From positions 124,001-188,000 of the forward strand of contig CAVZWN010000001.1 in the NCBI GenBank assembly GCA_963779055.1: a DNA stretch of 64,000 bases, given 5' to 3'. Positions 55,890 to 64,000 of the stretch are shown here, in pieces; position 1 is the stretch's first letter; the number at the start of each line of letters is the position of its first letter. A program made the position numbers and the translations under genes. This stretch comes from Sulfurimicrobium sp963779055 (GTDB taxonomy: Bacteria; Pseudomonadota; Gammaproteobacteria; Burkholderiales; Sulfuricellaceae). The notes beneath the pieces were generated by a model. It did not search any database. It had not been told where the DNA came from and worked only from the letters and a program-made list of their open reading frames with translations.

Positions 55890-55898
55890 GCGCGGCTT

Positions 55899-56399
55899 AT
55901 GTCTGAACAGGCTGTGATCGATAACCTTGACTTCGCCCGGAATGGGCGGGTGATGCGCGGAGAAGCGCAACTGGCCGGATTTTCCCGATTGCGGGAATCT
56001 TTGCTGTCCAGCCAGGGGGTTCTGAATTATACCCTGTCAGGGAAGGGTGGCGCAAAAGGCGAGCCTCTTCTGGTTTGCAGTGTCGAGGGCAAGCTTGTTT
56101 TGCAGTGCCAGCGCTGTCTTGAAGCACTGGAGTATCCGCTTCATATTGAGTCACAATTGCGGCTGGTGCAGGGCGCTACGCAGTTTGATGATCTTGATGA
56201 TGGCGATGAAGGTGTAGATTCGATACCGGTCAGTGCCGAGATGAATGTGCTGGCGCTGATTGAAGATGAGATTTTGTTGAGTTTGCCGATTTCGCCGCTG
56301 CATCCTCCGGAGCTATGCTCAGGGAAGGGTGGCGAGGGGCCGGCAAGTGAAAAAAGAAACAACCCATTTGGTGCCTTGGCGGCACTGAAGGTTAAATGA
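55899..56399 (+). CDS. yceD: YceD family (DUF177) protein
   Basis: 166 residues. YceD is linked to 23S rRNA and the large ribosomal subunit and usually precedes rpmF, as here. The family CxRCL motif is seen (LQCQRCLEALEYPLHIESQL, about residue 68) and an acidic stretch DDLDDGDEG. The C-terminal part ends in the conserved NPFGALAALK. A 16-base direct repeat inside the gene (56038-56053 and 56319-56334) encodes SGKGG twice. No ribosome site precedes the ATG, which lies almost at the predicted transcript start. Confidence 0.9.
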   Translation: MSEQAVIDNLDFARNGRVMRGEAQLAGFSRLRESLLSSQGVLNYTLSGKGGAKGEPLLVCSVEGKLVLQCQRCLEALEYPLHIESQLRLVQGATQFDDLDDGDEGVDSIPVSAEMNVLALIEDEILLSLPISPLHPPELCSGKGGEGPASEKRNNPFGALAALKVK

Positions 56400-56417
56400 T
56401 TATCCAAGGAGTTTGAA

Positions 56418-56597
56418 ATGGCCGTTCAGCAGAATAAAAAATCCCCATCCAAGCGTGGCATGCGCCGCGCACATGATTTTCTGACCAACCCGCCGCTGGC
56501 CGTTGAGCCTGTCACGGGTGAGGCACATCTGCGCCACCATGTTAGCCCGAGCGGATTTTACCGTGGGCGCAAGGTTACGCGCGCCAAGGGCGAATAA
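56418..56597 (+). CDS. rpmF: 50S ribosomal protein L32
   Basis: 59 residues: MAVQQNKKSPSKRGMRRAHD start, and VSPSGFYRGRKV near the end. No cysteines, so it is the zinc-free form usual in proteobacteria. AAGGAG ribosome site before the ATG. Order yceD-rpmF-plsX is canonical. Confidence 0.97.
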   Translation: MAVQQNKKSPSKRGMRRAHDFLTNPPLAVEPVTGEAHLRHHVSPSGFYRGRKVTRAKGE

Positions 56598-56637
56598 GTA
56601 GTTTATCCCATCTGCGACCGGGCTCCTCCGGTTGCTT

Positions 56638-56653
56638 ACAGCTGATTAGCTGT
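56638..56653 (+). promoter_or_regulatory. Short hairpin just before plsX
   Basis: ACAGCT, loop GATT, AGCTGT, ending four bases before the plsX ATG, where a ribosome site would be expected. It may influence plsX translation. Confidence 0.35.
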
Positions 56654-56657
56654 TCTT

Positions 56658-57680
56658 ATGGATATTACCGTTGCGATTGACGCCATGGGCGGCGACCATG
56701 GCGCGCATGTCACCGTGCCCGCCGCGCTGGAAATCCTGCGCCGCGACTCGGACGTCAACATCGTTCTGGTTGGCCTGACGGAAGCCATCGAGCATGAGCT
56801 GCGCGCCTGCCGTGCAGCGGTCGGCCCGCGCCTGCGCATTCACCATGCCAGCGAAGTGGTGACCATGGACGATCCGCCCGCACAGGCGTTGCGCGGCAAG
56901 AAAGATTCCTCCATGCGCGTCGCAATCAATCTGGTCAAGAACGGCGAGGCCAACGCCTGCGTTTCTGCCGGTAACACCGGCGCCCTGATGGCGATTTCCC
57001 GCTTTGTTCTGAAGACCCTGCCCGGCATTGACCGCCCCGCTATCGCCAGCATGCTGCCCAGCCTCAAGGGGCATGTGCATGTACTCGATCTGGGCGCCAA
57101 TGTGGACTGCACTGCCGAACATCTGCTGCAGTTCGGCATCATGGGCGCGATGCTGGCATCGGCTCTGGAGCACAAGGAAAATCCTACGGTCGGCCTGTTG
57201 AATATCGGCGAAGAAGATATCAAGGGCAACGATGTGGTGAAACGGGCGGGTGAACTGCTGCGTAACAGCCACCTCAACTTCTATGGCAACGTGGAAGGCG
57301 ACGATATCTACAAAGGTACGACCGATGTGGTGGTGTGCGATGGTTTCGTCGGCAATGTGGCGCTGAAAACATCCGAAGGACTGGCCCAGATGATGGGCAA
57401 GTTCCTGCGCCAGGAATTCCAGCGCAATCTGTTTACCCGGTTGCTGGGGCTGCTTGCCATGCCGGTGCTGGGCGCCTTCAAGAAGCGCATGGATCACCGC
57501 CGTTACAATGGCGCAAGCCTGCTGGGTTTGCGCGGTATCGTGGTGAAAAGCCACGGCTCGGCAGACAGTTTTGCCTACCAGTTCGCCATCGAAACCGCCG
57601 TGGAAGAAGTGCGCAACGGTGTGCTGCGGCGGATTACCGAACAAACTTCGTTGTTACATCAAGAACAAGGAGCAGTCTGA
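56658..57680 (+). CDS. plsX: Phosphate acyltransferase PlsX
   Basis: Converts acyl-ACP to acyl-phosphate, the first step to phospholipid. 340 residues. VAIDAMGGDHGAHVTVPAAL at the N-terminus, CVSAGNTGALMAISRFVLKT and DVVVCDGFVGNVALKTSEGL follow. No ribosome site is evident, and a hairpin lies just before the start. fabH starts immediately after its stop. Confidence 0.96.
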   Translation: MDITVAIDAMGGDHGAHVTVPAALEILRRDSDVNIVLVGLTEAIEHELRACRAAVGPRLRIHHASEVVTMDDPPAQALRGKKDSSMRVAINLVKNGEANACVSAGNTGALMAISRFVLKTLPGIDRPAIASMLPSLKGHVHVLDLGANVDCTAEHLLQFGIMGAMLASALEHKENPTVGLLNIGEEDIKGNDVVKRAGELLRNSHLNFYGNVEGDDIYKGTTDVVVCDGFVGNVALKTSEGLAQMMGKFLRQEFQRNLFTRLLGLLAMPVLGAFKKRMDHRRYNGASLLGLRGIVVKSHGSADSFAYQFAIETAVEEVRNGVLRRITEQTSLLHQEQGAV

Positions 57681-58640
57681 ATGTTTTCCCGGATCACCGG
57701 TACCGGCAGCTATCTGCCCAAAAAGGTGCTGAGCAATCAGGATCTGGAACGCATGGTGGATACTTCGCATGACTGGATTTTCAGCCGCACCGGCATCAAT
57801 CAGCGCCACATTGCCGCAGACGACGAATCCACCAGCGATCTGGCGCTGCATGCCAGCCGGCGTGCCATCGAGGCGGCGGGCATCGACCCGCAGCAGATCG
57901 ACCTGATTATTGTCGGAACGACGACGCCGGACCAGGTTTTCCCCAGTACCGCCTGCCTGTTGCAGAATAAGCTGGGCATCAGGAGCGGCGGGCCAGCATT
58001 TGATATTCAGGCCGTGTGCAGCGGCTTTGTCTATGCCCTTTCCACTGCCGATCAGTTCATCCGCAGCGGGCAGAGCAAGTGCGCTCTGGTAGTCGGTGCG
58101 GAAACCATGTCGCGCATCGTGGACTGGACGGATCGCAACACCTGCGTGCTGTTCGGCGATGGCGCCGGGGCGGTGATTCTTCAGGCGAGCGAAACGGAAG
58201 GCATTATTTCCACCCATCTGCATGCGGATGGCGCCTATAAAGACCTGCTGTCGGTGGACGGCGGTGGCTGCGGCGTGAAGCGGGAAGGTGACCCGCGCGT
58301 GGTCATGGACGGCAGTGCGGTATTCAAGTTCGCCGTGGGCGTGCTGGATTCCATCGTGGAAGAAACCCTCAGCGCCAATGGCATGCAGAAATCGGACATC
58401 GACTGGCTGGTGCCGCATCAGGCCAATATCCGGATTATCCAGGCCACTGCAAAGAAACTCGGCTTGCCCATGGAACGTGTGGTGCTGACCGTAGACCGTC
58501 ACGGCAATACTTCGGCCGCCTCGATTCCTCTGGCGCTGGATGCCGCCGTGCGCGAGGGCAAAATCAAGCCGGGCGAGACCATCCTGATGGAAGGCGTCGG
58601 CGGCGGTTTTACCTGGGGATCGGCACTGGTGCGCTGGTGA
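57681..58640 (+). CDS. fabH: 3-oxoacyl-ACP synthase III FabH
   Basis: Initiates fatty acid synthesis by condensing acetyl-CoA with malonyl-ACP. 319 residues. Catalytic cysteine in FDIQAVCSGFVYALSTADQF near 112, histidine in VPHQANIRII near 249, asparagine in VDRHGNTSAASIPLALDAAV. AAGGAG ribosome site inside the end of plsX. Confidence 0.97.
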   Translation: MFSRITGTGSYLPKKVLSNQDLERMVDTSHDWIFSRTGINQRHIAADDESTSDLALHASRRAIEAAGIDPQQIDLIIVGTTTPDQVFPSTACLLQNKLGIRSGGPAFDIQAVCSGFVYALSTADQFIRSGQSKCALVVGAETMSRIVDWTDRNTCVLFGDGAGAVILQASETEGIISTHLHADGAYKDLLSVDGGGCGVKREGDPRVVMDGSAVFKFAVGVLDSIVEETLSANGMQKSDIDWLVPHQANIRIIQATAKKLGLPMERVVLTVDRHGNTSAASIPLALDAAVREGKIKPGETILMEGVGGGFTWGSALVRW

Positions 58641-58659
58641 TTTTTAACGAGGATTGATG

Positions 58660-59583
58660 ATGAAATTAGCATTCGTTTTTCCCGGTCAGGGATCACAGTC
58701 GGTGGGGATGATGCAGGGCTTCGAAGCGCTGCCAGTGGTACGCAAGACTTTTGAAGAAGCGGGCGATATTCTTAAACTGGATTTGTGGCAGATGGTAAGC
58801 GCAGGTCCGGTAGAAGTAATCAATCAGACCATCAATACCCAGCCTGTGATGCTGACCGCCGGAGTGGCGGTATATCGTGCCTGGCAGGAAATGGGCGGCA
58901 GTCAGCCGGCATTCATGGCAGGCCACAGCCTGGGTGAATACTCCGCACTGGTGGCTGCCGGTGCACTTTCGTTCGCCGATGCGCTGCCGCTGGTGCGCTA
59001 CCGCGCAGAAGTGATGCAGGAGGCGGTGGCCGAAGGCGTGGGCGGCATGGCGGCAATTCTGGGCCTCGATGATGATACCGTGCGTGCAGTCTGTGCTGAA
59101 GCGGCCCAGGGCGAAGTAGTGGAAGCCGTCAATTTTAACTCTCCTGGCCAGGTGGTCATTGCAGGCAGCAAGGCCGCCGTCGAGCGCGGCATGGAACTGG
59201 CCAAGGCCAAAGGTGCCAAACGTGCGCTGCCTCTGCCGGTTTCGGTGCCTTCGCATTGCAGCCTGATGAAACCGGCTGCGGAGAAGCTGGCAATATATCT
59301 GCAGACTGTTTCCATGCAAATGCCCCAGGTGCCGGTACTGCATAACGCCGATGTCAAAAGCTACAGCAGCGCGGCAGAAATCAAGGATGCGCTGGTGCGC
59401 CAGCTTTACATGCCGGTGCGCTGGGTCGAGACGGTGCAGGCGCTGGCTGCCGCCGGTGTGACGCATGTAGCCGAGTGTGGTCCAGGCAAGGTGCTGGCCG
59501 GGCTGAACAAGCGTATTGTTTCGGAACTGCAGGGGCTGGCGCTGACCGATGCGGCAGCGCTGGAACAAGCCAAGTCAATCTGA
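58660..59583 (+). CDS. fabD: Malonyl-CoA:ACP transacylase FabD
   Basis: Loads malonyl onto ACP. 307 residues from ATG 58660; the ATG at 58657 and TTG at 58654 are alternatives. GAGG lies seven bases before. FVFPGQGSQSVGMMQGF at the start, catalytic serine in MAGHSLGEYSALVAAGAL near 92, histidine in VSVPSHCSLMKPAA. Continues the fabHDG order. Confidence 0.97.
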   Translation: MKLAFVFPGQGSQSVGMMQGFEALPVVRKTFEEAGDILKLDLWQMVSAGPVEVINQTINTQPVMLTAGVAVYRAWQEMGGSQPAFMAGHSLGEYSALVAAGALSFADALPLVRYRAEVMQEAVAEGVGGMAAILGLDDDTVRAVCAEAAQGEVVEAVNFNSPGQVVIAGSKAAVERGMELAKAKGAKRALPLPVSVPSHCSLMKPAAEKLAIYLQTVSMQMPQVPVLHNADVKSYSSAAEIKDALVRQLYMPVRWVETVQALAAAGVTHVAECGPGKVLAGLNKRIVSELQGLALTDAAALEQAKSI

Positions 59584-59594
59584 GAGGAGTCATC

Positions 59595-60335
59595 ATGATG
59601 GAAGGGCAAGTCGCGCTGGTCACGGGCGCCAGCCGGGGTATCGGGCAGGCGGTGGCACTGGATCTGGGACGCAAGGGTGCAACCGTGATCGGTACTGCAA
59701 CCAGTGCCAGCGGTGCAGAAAAAATTACAGCCTACCTGAAAGAGGCAGGCATCAAGGGCGCAGGCTTTGCGCTGGACGTGAATAACAAGGATCAGGTTGC
59801 TGTCGTGCTGGATGCGATCCAGAAGCAGTTCGGCGAGATTGCCATCCTGGTCAACAATGCCGGTATCACCCGCGACAACCTGCTGATGCGCATGAAAGAA
59901 GACGAGTGGGACGCGATCATGGAGACCAATCTGAAATCGGTCTTCCGCATGAGCCAGGCGGTGTTGCGCGCCATGATGAAAGCGCGCTACGGCCGGATCA
60001 TCAGCATCGCATCCGTGGTCGGCACCATGGGCAATGCGGGCCAGACCAACTATGCCGCCGCCAAGGCGGGCATCATCGGCTTCTCCAAGTCGCTGGCGCG
60101 CGAGGTGGGCAGCCGCAACATCACGGTGAATTGCGTGGCGCCCGGCTTCATTGACACCGACATGACGCGTGCCCTGTCCGAAGAGCAGCGCAATGGCCTG
60201 CTGGCGCACATTCCGCTGGGACGGCTCGGCCAGGTTGAAGATATTGCCGCTGCCGTGAGCTTTCTGGCATCGCCTCAGGCGGGCTATGTCACGGGTACGA
60301 CGCTGCACGTCAATGGCGGCATGTACATGGATTGA
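59595..60335 (+). CDS. fabG: 3-oxoacyl-ACP reductase FabG
   Basis: NADPH-dependent reductase of the elongation cycle. 246 residues from ATG 59595 with GAGGAG before it; the longer frame from 59475 overlaps fabD. NADPH loop TGASRGIGQAVALDLG, catalytic serine in ISIASVVGTMGNAG, and YxxxK in NYAAAKAGIIGFSKSLARE. Twelve bases after fabD. Confidence 0.97.
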   Translation: MMEGQVALVTGASRGIGQAVALDLGRKGATVIGTATSASGAEKITAYLKEAGIKGAGFALDVNNKDQVAVVLDAIQKQFGEIAILVNNAGITRDNLLMRMKEDEWDAIMETNLKSVFRMSQAVLRAMMKARYGRIISIASVVGTMGNAGQTNYAAAKAGIIGFSKSLAREVGSRNITVNCVAPGFIDTDMTRALSEEQRNGLLAHIPLGRLGQVEDIAAAVSFLASPQAGYVTGTTLHVNGGMYMD

Positions 60336-60352
60336 CGCGGCTTTTCACGCCA

Positions 60353-60381
60353 TTGGTATGACGGGTAAAGTCTGCTAAAAT
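60353..60381 (+). promoter_or_regulatory. Sigma-70 type promoter for acpP
   Basis: TTGGTA, 17 bases, TAAAAT with an extended TGC. It lies between fabG and acpP, giving acpP its own transcript start as expected for an abundant protein. Confidence 0.6.
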
Positions 60382-60428
60382 ACTGCGAATTTTTTGCTAG
60401 AACCAACATCAACACAAAGGAAATAAAG

Positions 60429-60665
60429 ATGAGCGACATCGAACTGCGCGTTAAGAAAATTGTGGCCGAGCAACTGGGCGTGAACGAAGCTGAAGTCAAG
60501 ATCGATTCTTCCTTCGTTGACGATCTGGGTGCCGACTCCCTCGACACCGTGGAACTGGTGATGGCACTGGAAGAAGAGTTCGACTGCGAAATCCCTGACG
60601 AAGAAGCTGAAAAGATTACCACCGTGAAACAGGCTGTTGATTACATCAACGCCCATCCCAAGTAA
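60429..60665 (+). CDS. acpP: Acyl carrier protein
   Basis: Carries growing acyl chains on phosphopantetheine. 78 residues, acidic. The attachment serine is in DDLGADSLDTVELVMALEEE. AAAGGAAA ribosome site. The gene lies between fabG and fabF. Confidence 0.98.
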   Translation: MSDIELRVKKIVAEQLGVNEAEVKIDSSFVDDLGADSLDTVELVMALEEEFDCEIPDEEAEKITTVKQAVDYINAHPK

Positions 60666-60696
60666 TTTCCTGATTTAACCCGGTAACGGAGTCACT

Positions 60697-61929
60697 TTGA
60701 CTAAACGCAGAGTAGTCATCACCGGCCTGGGAGCGGTATCCCCGGTCGGCATCGGTGTCGGCGAGACATGGGCCAATATCGTCGCTGGCAAATCCGGTAT
60801 TACCCGGATTACCCGCTTCGATGCATCCGCTTTCGCTTCCCAGGTTGCCGGAGAAGTAAAGAATTTCGACGTCACCCAGTTTCTTTCCGCCAAGGAAGCG
60901 CGCCGCATGGATATTTTTATCCATTACGGCATGGTGGCGGGCATGGAGGCGTTCAAGGACTGCGGCCTGGAAGTCACACCGGAAAATGCCGAGCGTATCG
61001 GGGTCAATATCGGTTCGGGCATCGGCGGCCTGCCGATGATCGAGGACACGCACAACACTTATCTGGAAGGCGGGCCGCGCAAAATTTCGCCGTTCTTCAT
61101 TCCGGGTACGATCATCAACATGATTTCGGGCAACCTGTCGATCATGTTTGGGCTGAAAGGCCCGAATATCGCCGTGGTGACAGCCTGTACGACGGGCCTG
61201 CACGCGATTGGTATCAGTGCGCGCACCATCGCTTATGGCGACGCCGATGTGATGGTTTGCGGCGGTGCCGAATCGACGGTCTCGCCTCTGGCAGTCGGCG
61301 GCTTCGCTTCCGCCAAGGCATTGTCCTCGCGCAACGATGATCCCGCCACGGCAAGCCGTCCCTGGGACAAGGGGCGGGATGGTTTCGTGCTGGGCGAGGG
61401 TGCCGGCGTGCTGGTGCTGGAAGAGTATGAGCATGCCAAGGCCCGCGGCGCCAAGATTTACGCGGAGCTGGCGGGTTTCGGCATGAGCGGCGATGCTTAC
61501 CACATGACGGCGCCCGACACCGATGGTCCACGGCGTTCCATGGTCAACGCCCTGCGGGATGCCGGGGTCAATCCGGACGAGGTGAATTACGTCAATGCCC
61601 ACGGCACTTCCACGCCGCTGGGCGACAAGAACGAAACCGAAGCCATCAAACTGGCTTTTGGCGATGCGGCGCACAAACTGGTGGTCAATTCCACCAAGTC
61701 CATGACCGGCCACCTGCTGGGTGGCGCAGGCGGTCTGGAGTCGGTGCTGACCGTGCTTGCCGTGCATAACCAGATTTCCCCGCCGACCATCAACATCTTC
61801 GAGCAGGACCCCGAGTGTGATCTGGATTACTGCGCCAATACGGCACGGGACATGAAGATCGACGTGGCGCTGAAAAATAACTTCGGCTTTGGCGGCACCA
61901 ACGGTTCGCTGGTGTTCCGGCGCGTTTAA
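60697..61929 (+). CDS. fabF: 3-oxoacyl-ACP synthase II FabF
   Basis: Elongating condensing enzyme. 410 residues from TTG 60697 with GGAG before it. Catalytic cysteine in AVVTACTTGLHAIGI near 163, histidines in VNAHGTSTPLGDKNE and NSTKSMTGHLLGGAGGLESV. Last member of the plsX-fabHDG-acpP-fabF cluster. Confidence 0.97.
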   Translation: MTKRRVVITGLGAVSPVGIGVGETWANIVAGKSGITRITRFDASAFASQVAGEVKNFDVTQFLSAKEARRMDIFIHYGMVAGMEAFKDCGLEVTPENAERIGVNIGSGIGGLPMIEDTHNTYLEGGPRKISPFFIPGTIINMISGNLSIMFGLKGPNIAVVTACTTGLHAIGISARTIAYGDADVMVCGGAESTVSPLAVGGFASAKALSSRNDDPATASRPWDKGRDGFVLGEGAGVLVLEEYEHAKARGAKIYAELAGFGMSGDAYHMTAPDTDGPRRSMVNALRDAGVNPDEVNYVNAHGTSTPLGDKNETEAIKLAFGDAAHKLVVNSTKSMTGHLLGGAGGLESVLTVLAVHNQISPPTINIFEQDPECDLDYCANTARDMKIDVALKNNFGFGGTNGSLVFRRV

Positions 61930-61950
61930 CCTTTCTTTCTGGCGCTAAGC

Positions 61951-63278
61951 GTGCCGGCTATTGAATTAACCGGCACGTTGCCTGATCTCCTTGCGCTGCA
62001 TGAGCTGAACCGGCAGCGCTACCCCTATCTGTTGCAAAGTCTCGGCGGCACCGGCCGCTGGGATATTCTGTTCGCTTTTCCGCAGCAGCATTATTCCGCT
62101 CTACACCGGCGACTCTGCCGAGGATTTTCTTTTGTCCCTGGATCACCTGTGGGACGAAGCTTCAGCTCAGAGCTGAGCCGGACCCATCAGCAGCGCATCT
62201 GCCATTTCGCGGCGGCTGGTTCCTGTTTTGCGGATATGAATTGCTGCAGGCGATAGAACCGTCTGTCAGCGTCAGCCCTGCAAGCGATGGCTTTCCACTG
62301 GCCTGGCTGAGCCGTATCCCCGCCGCTGTGCTGGTGGATCGTGAAAAAAATCAGGGCTGGTGGGTGTCGGAGCCGGGTTGTGAAAATCTGTGGCCGCAAT
62401 TTCAGCATGACCTTTCCCGCGCAGTTCCTTTTCAGCCTGTGCCCATCACAGTGAGCGATATGCTCGAGGAAGCCCCTGAGCAATTCCTGCAGGGGGTATC
62501 CAGAATCAAACGCTATATCCGGGATGGGGACGTGTTTCAGGTCAATCTGGCGCGGCGCTGGGAGGCCCGTCTGGAACAGGGCGATGCGTCAGACCTGTAT
62601 GCTGTTCTGCGTGAACGCAATCCGGCGCCGTTTGCCGGGCTCGCGGATTTCGGCGACTGCCGGATCATCAGTTCCTCGCCGGAGCGGCTGGCACGTGTGC
62701 GCGGGGATGATATCGAAACCCGCCCGATTGCCGGGACGCATCCCCGCGCTTCTTCCGCGGAAGAGGATACGCGGTTGCGCCAGGCGCTGATCTCCAGCAC
62801 CAAGGAACGTGCCGAGCACATCATGCTGGTGGATCTGGAGCGCAACGACCTGGGGCGCATCTGCCAGCCGGGCAGCGTGCAGGTGGACGATCTGATGGCG
62901 GTGCACAGCTATGCTCACGTCCATCACATCGAATCCAGCGTGCGCGGGCGGCTTCGTTCCGGCACGACGCCAGGGCAGGTGCTGCGCGCCCTGTTTCCGG
63001 GCGGAACCATTACCGGCTGCCCCAAGGTCAGAACCATGCAGATCATCGCCGAACTGGAAGCCAGTCCCCGTCAGGCTTACACCGGCAGCATGGGCTATGT
63101 GAATCACGACGGCAGCATGGATCTGAATATTCTCATCCGCACTTTCATGCTGAATGGAAAGCAACTCAGTTTCAAGGCCGGGGCAGGCATCGTTGCGGAC
63201 TCCGAGCCGGAACGCGAACTGGCGGAAACACGGGCCAAGGCGAAGGGCCTGTTGCGGGCTCTGGATGCCTCGTTATAG
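61951..63278 (+). pseudogene. pabB: Aminodeoxychorismate synthase component I (PabB), two frameshifts near the N-terminus
   Basis: Chorismate-using enzyme of folate synthesis, about 442 residues if repaired. The frame from GTG 61951 gives MPAIELTGTLPDLLALHEL and LFAFPQQHY, shifts +1 near 62094 (PLYTGDSAEDFLLSLDHLWD), and shifts +1 again near 62161, after which the main frame runs to 63278 (PFRGGWFLFCGYELLQAIEP). The catalytic core is intact: YIRDGDVFQVNLARRWEARL, IAGTHPRASSAEEDTRLRQA, PGGTITGCPKVRTMQIIAEL. Both shifts are repaired by dropping a T from TT. A shortened form from ATG 62241 would lack the N-terminal domain. Confidence 0.88.
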
Positions 63279-64000
63279 CGATTTATCCAGCCACACCCCG
63301 ATACCCTGGGCGTTGAGCTCGAAGTCCATTCCCAGCAGCCTGCTGATCTCTTCCAGCGGCAGATTGCAGCCATGGGATTGCAGCGCCTGCAGCATGATTT
63401 CCTCCACGCCTGTCTTGAGTCGCTCATGGCGATGTTCCTTTGTGCCTCGCAGGCGGTTTCCCAATGCCACATAAGCGTCCAGCATGCGGTGCAGATCGGC
63501 TGCCAGCCGCTCAAGCTGGGTGATGCGGCTGTAGTGGGTGAGGTAGATGCAGGATGGCTGCAGGGCCATGATGCGATCAATCGAGGCATGCGCCGCTTGA
63601 GGCTCGAACTGCACCGGCGTGCAGGTGGGGAAGATGAATTCGCGCCCATCCACGTCGAATTCCCGGTAGGAAATACCGAAGGTGTCGCCGCTGAACACTG
63701 AACGGCTGCGCTCGTCCCAGACACAGAAATGGTGCCGCGCATGGCCGGGCGTATCGAGGAATCGCAGCTTGCGGCCATTGAAATCGAGCTCGAAATTGTC
63801 CGGCGCTTCGATGACGCGTGCAGCTGCTACCGGAATGATTTCTCCATAGGTCTTGCCTGACCGCAGCTTCCCCATACACCGCCGAAGCGCCTGCCACCAG
63901 TTTTGACGGATCGATCATGTGACGCGCCCCGCGTGGATGCACCACCAGCCGGGCGTTGGGGAACTGCTGCAGCATCAGCCCTGCGGCCCCGGCGTGATCC
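63273..64000 (-). pseudogene. Metallo-beta-lactamase-fold hydrolase (5' end beyond window, frameshifted)
   Basis: The part seen begins DHAGAAGLMLQQFPNARLVV, the end of an HxHxDH metal motif lying outside. It continues with GARHMIDPSKLVAGASAVYG, then shifts frame near 63853-63858, and resumes as KTYGEIIPVAAARVIEAPDN to the stop, with the later metal ligands in LDTPGHARHHFCVW and FSGDTFGISY. Dropping one base there rejoins it. The C-terminal region is a helical domain. Substrate unknown. Its stop overlaps that of pabB from the other strand by six bases. Confidence 0.8.

Noticed and set aside
34..64000. CRISPR arrays, tRNA or rRNA genes, prophage or IS transposases
   Set aside because: No regularly spaced repeats with unique spacers, no cloverleaf-like sequences and no integrase or transposase motifs were seen.

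Overview
This window looks like core chromosome of a motile, Gram-negative betaproteobacterium. Flagellar gene order (flhB-flhA-flhF-flhG-fliA-motor genes, flgN-flgM-flgA, flgBCDEFGHIJ-KL), the separate yceD-rpmF-plsX-fabHDG-acpP-fabF lipid cluster, FeoAB and two-subunit pyruvate carboxylase all fit. A Nitrosomonadales-type lineage (Sulfuricella/Gallionella-like) is my guess from gene content, not a measurement. No prophage, IS transposase, CRISPR array, rRNA or tRNA was recognised.

Layout. 1-7430: export gate (flhB is cut by the window edge), flhF/flhG, sigma-28 gene fliA and a MotA/MotB-type stator pair. 7444-9069 (minus): flgN, flgM, flgA. 9141-10814: diguanylate cyclase. 11087-21708: rod, hook, ring and junction genes flgB to flgL. 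21811-28323: fabI and a yejABEF peptide importer. 28324-36111: mltD, gloB, a methyltransferase, rnhA, dnaQ, then a periplasmic binding protein coupled to a GGDEF-EAL protein. 36171-40834: feoAB, mltB, a DUF4139 protein. 40850-50003: glycogen block (pgi, glgB, glgC, two GH57 enzymes). 50057-55656: slyD, a tiny membrane protein, rof, and a minus-strand pycA-pycB-maf-rsmI operon. 55899-61929: yceD-rpmF-plsX-fabHDG-acpP-fabF. 61951-64000: pabB and a truncated metallo-beta-lactamase-fold gene.

Regulation visible in the sequence gives a flagellar hierarchy: a sigma-54 type -24/-12 site precedes flgB, and two strong sigma-28 sites, sharing the same -10 octamer, precede flgM and flgK. The sigma-28 gene itself is upstream at 5164. 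No intergenic stretch exceeds 300 bases; the largest (10815-11086) holds a terminator-like hairpin, a REPIN-like element and the sigma-54 site.

Two themes deserve attention. First, five genes (flgF, flgL, the first GH57 gene, pabB twice, and the last gene) carry one-base shifts, mostly at short homopolymers; sequencing error is the leading explanation, but slippage or gene decay is not excluded. Second, four non-coding repeat elements of at least three types sit inside or between flagellar and transport operons, three of them touching the stop codon of the gene before them.
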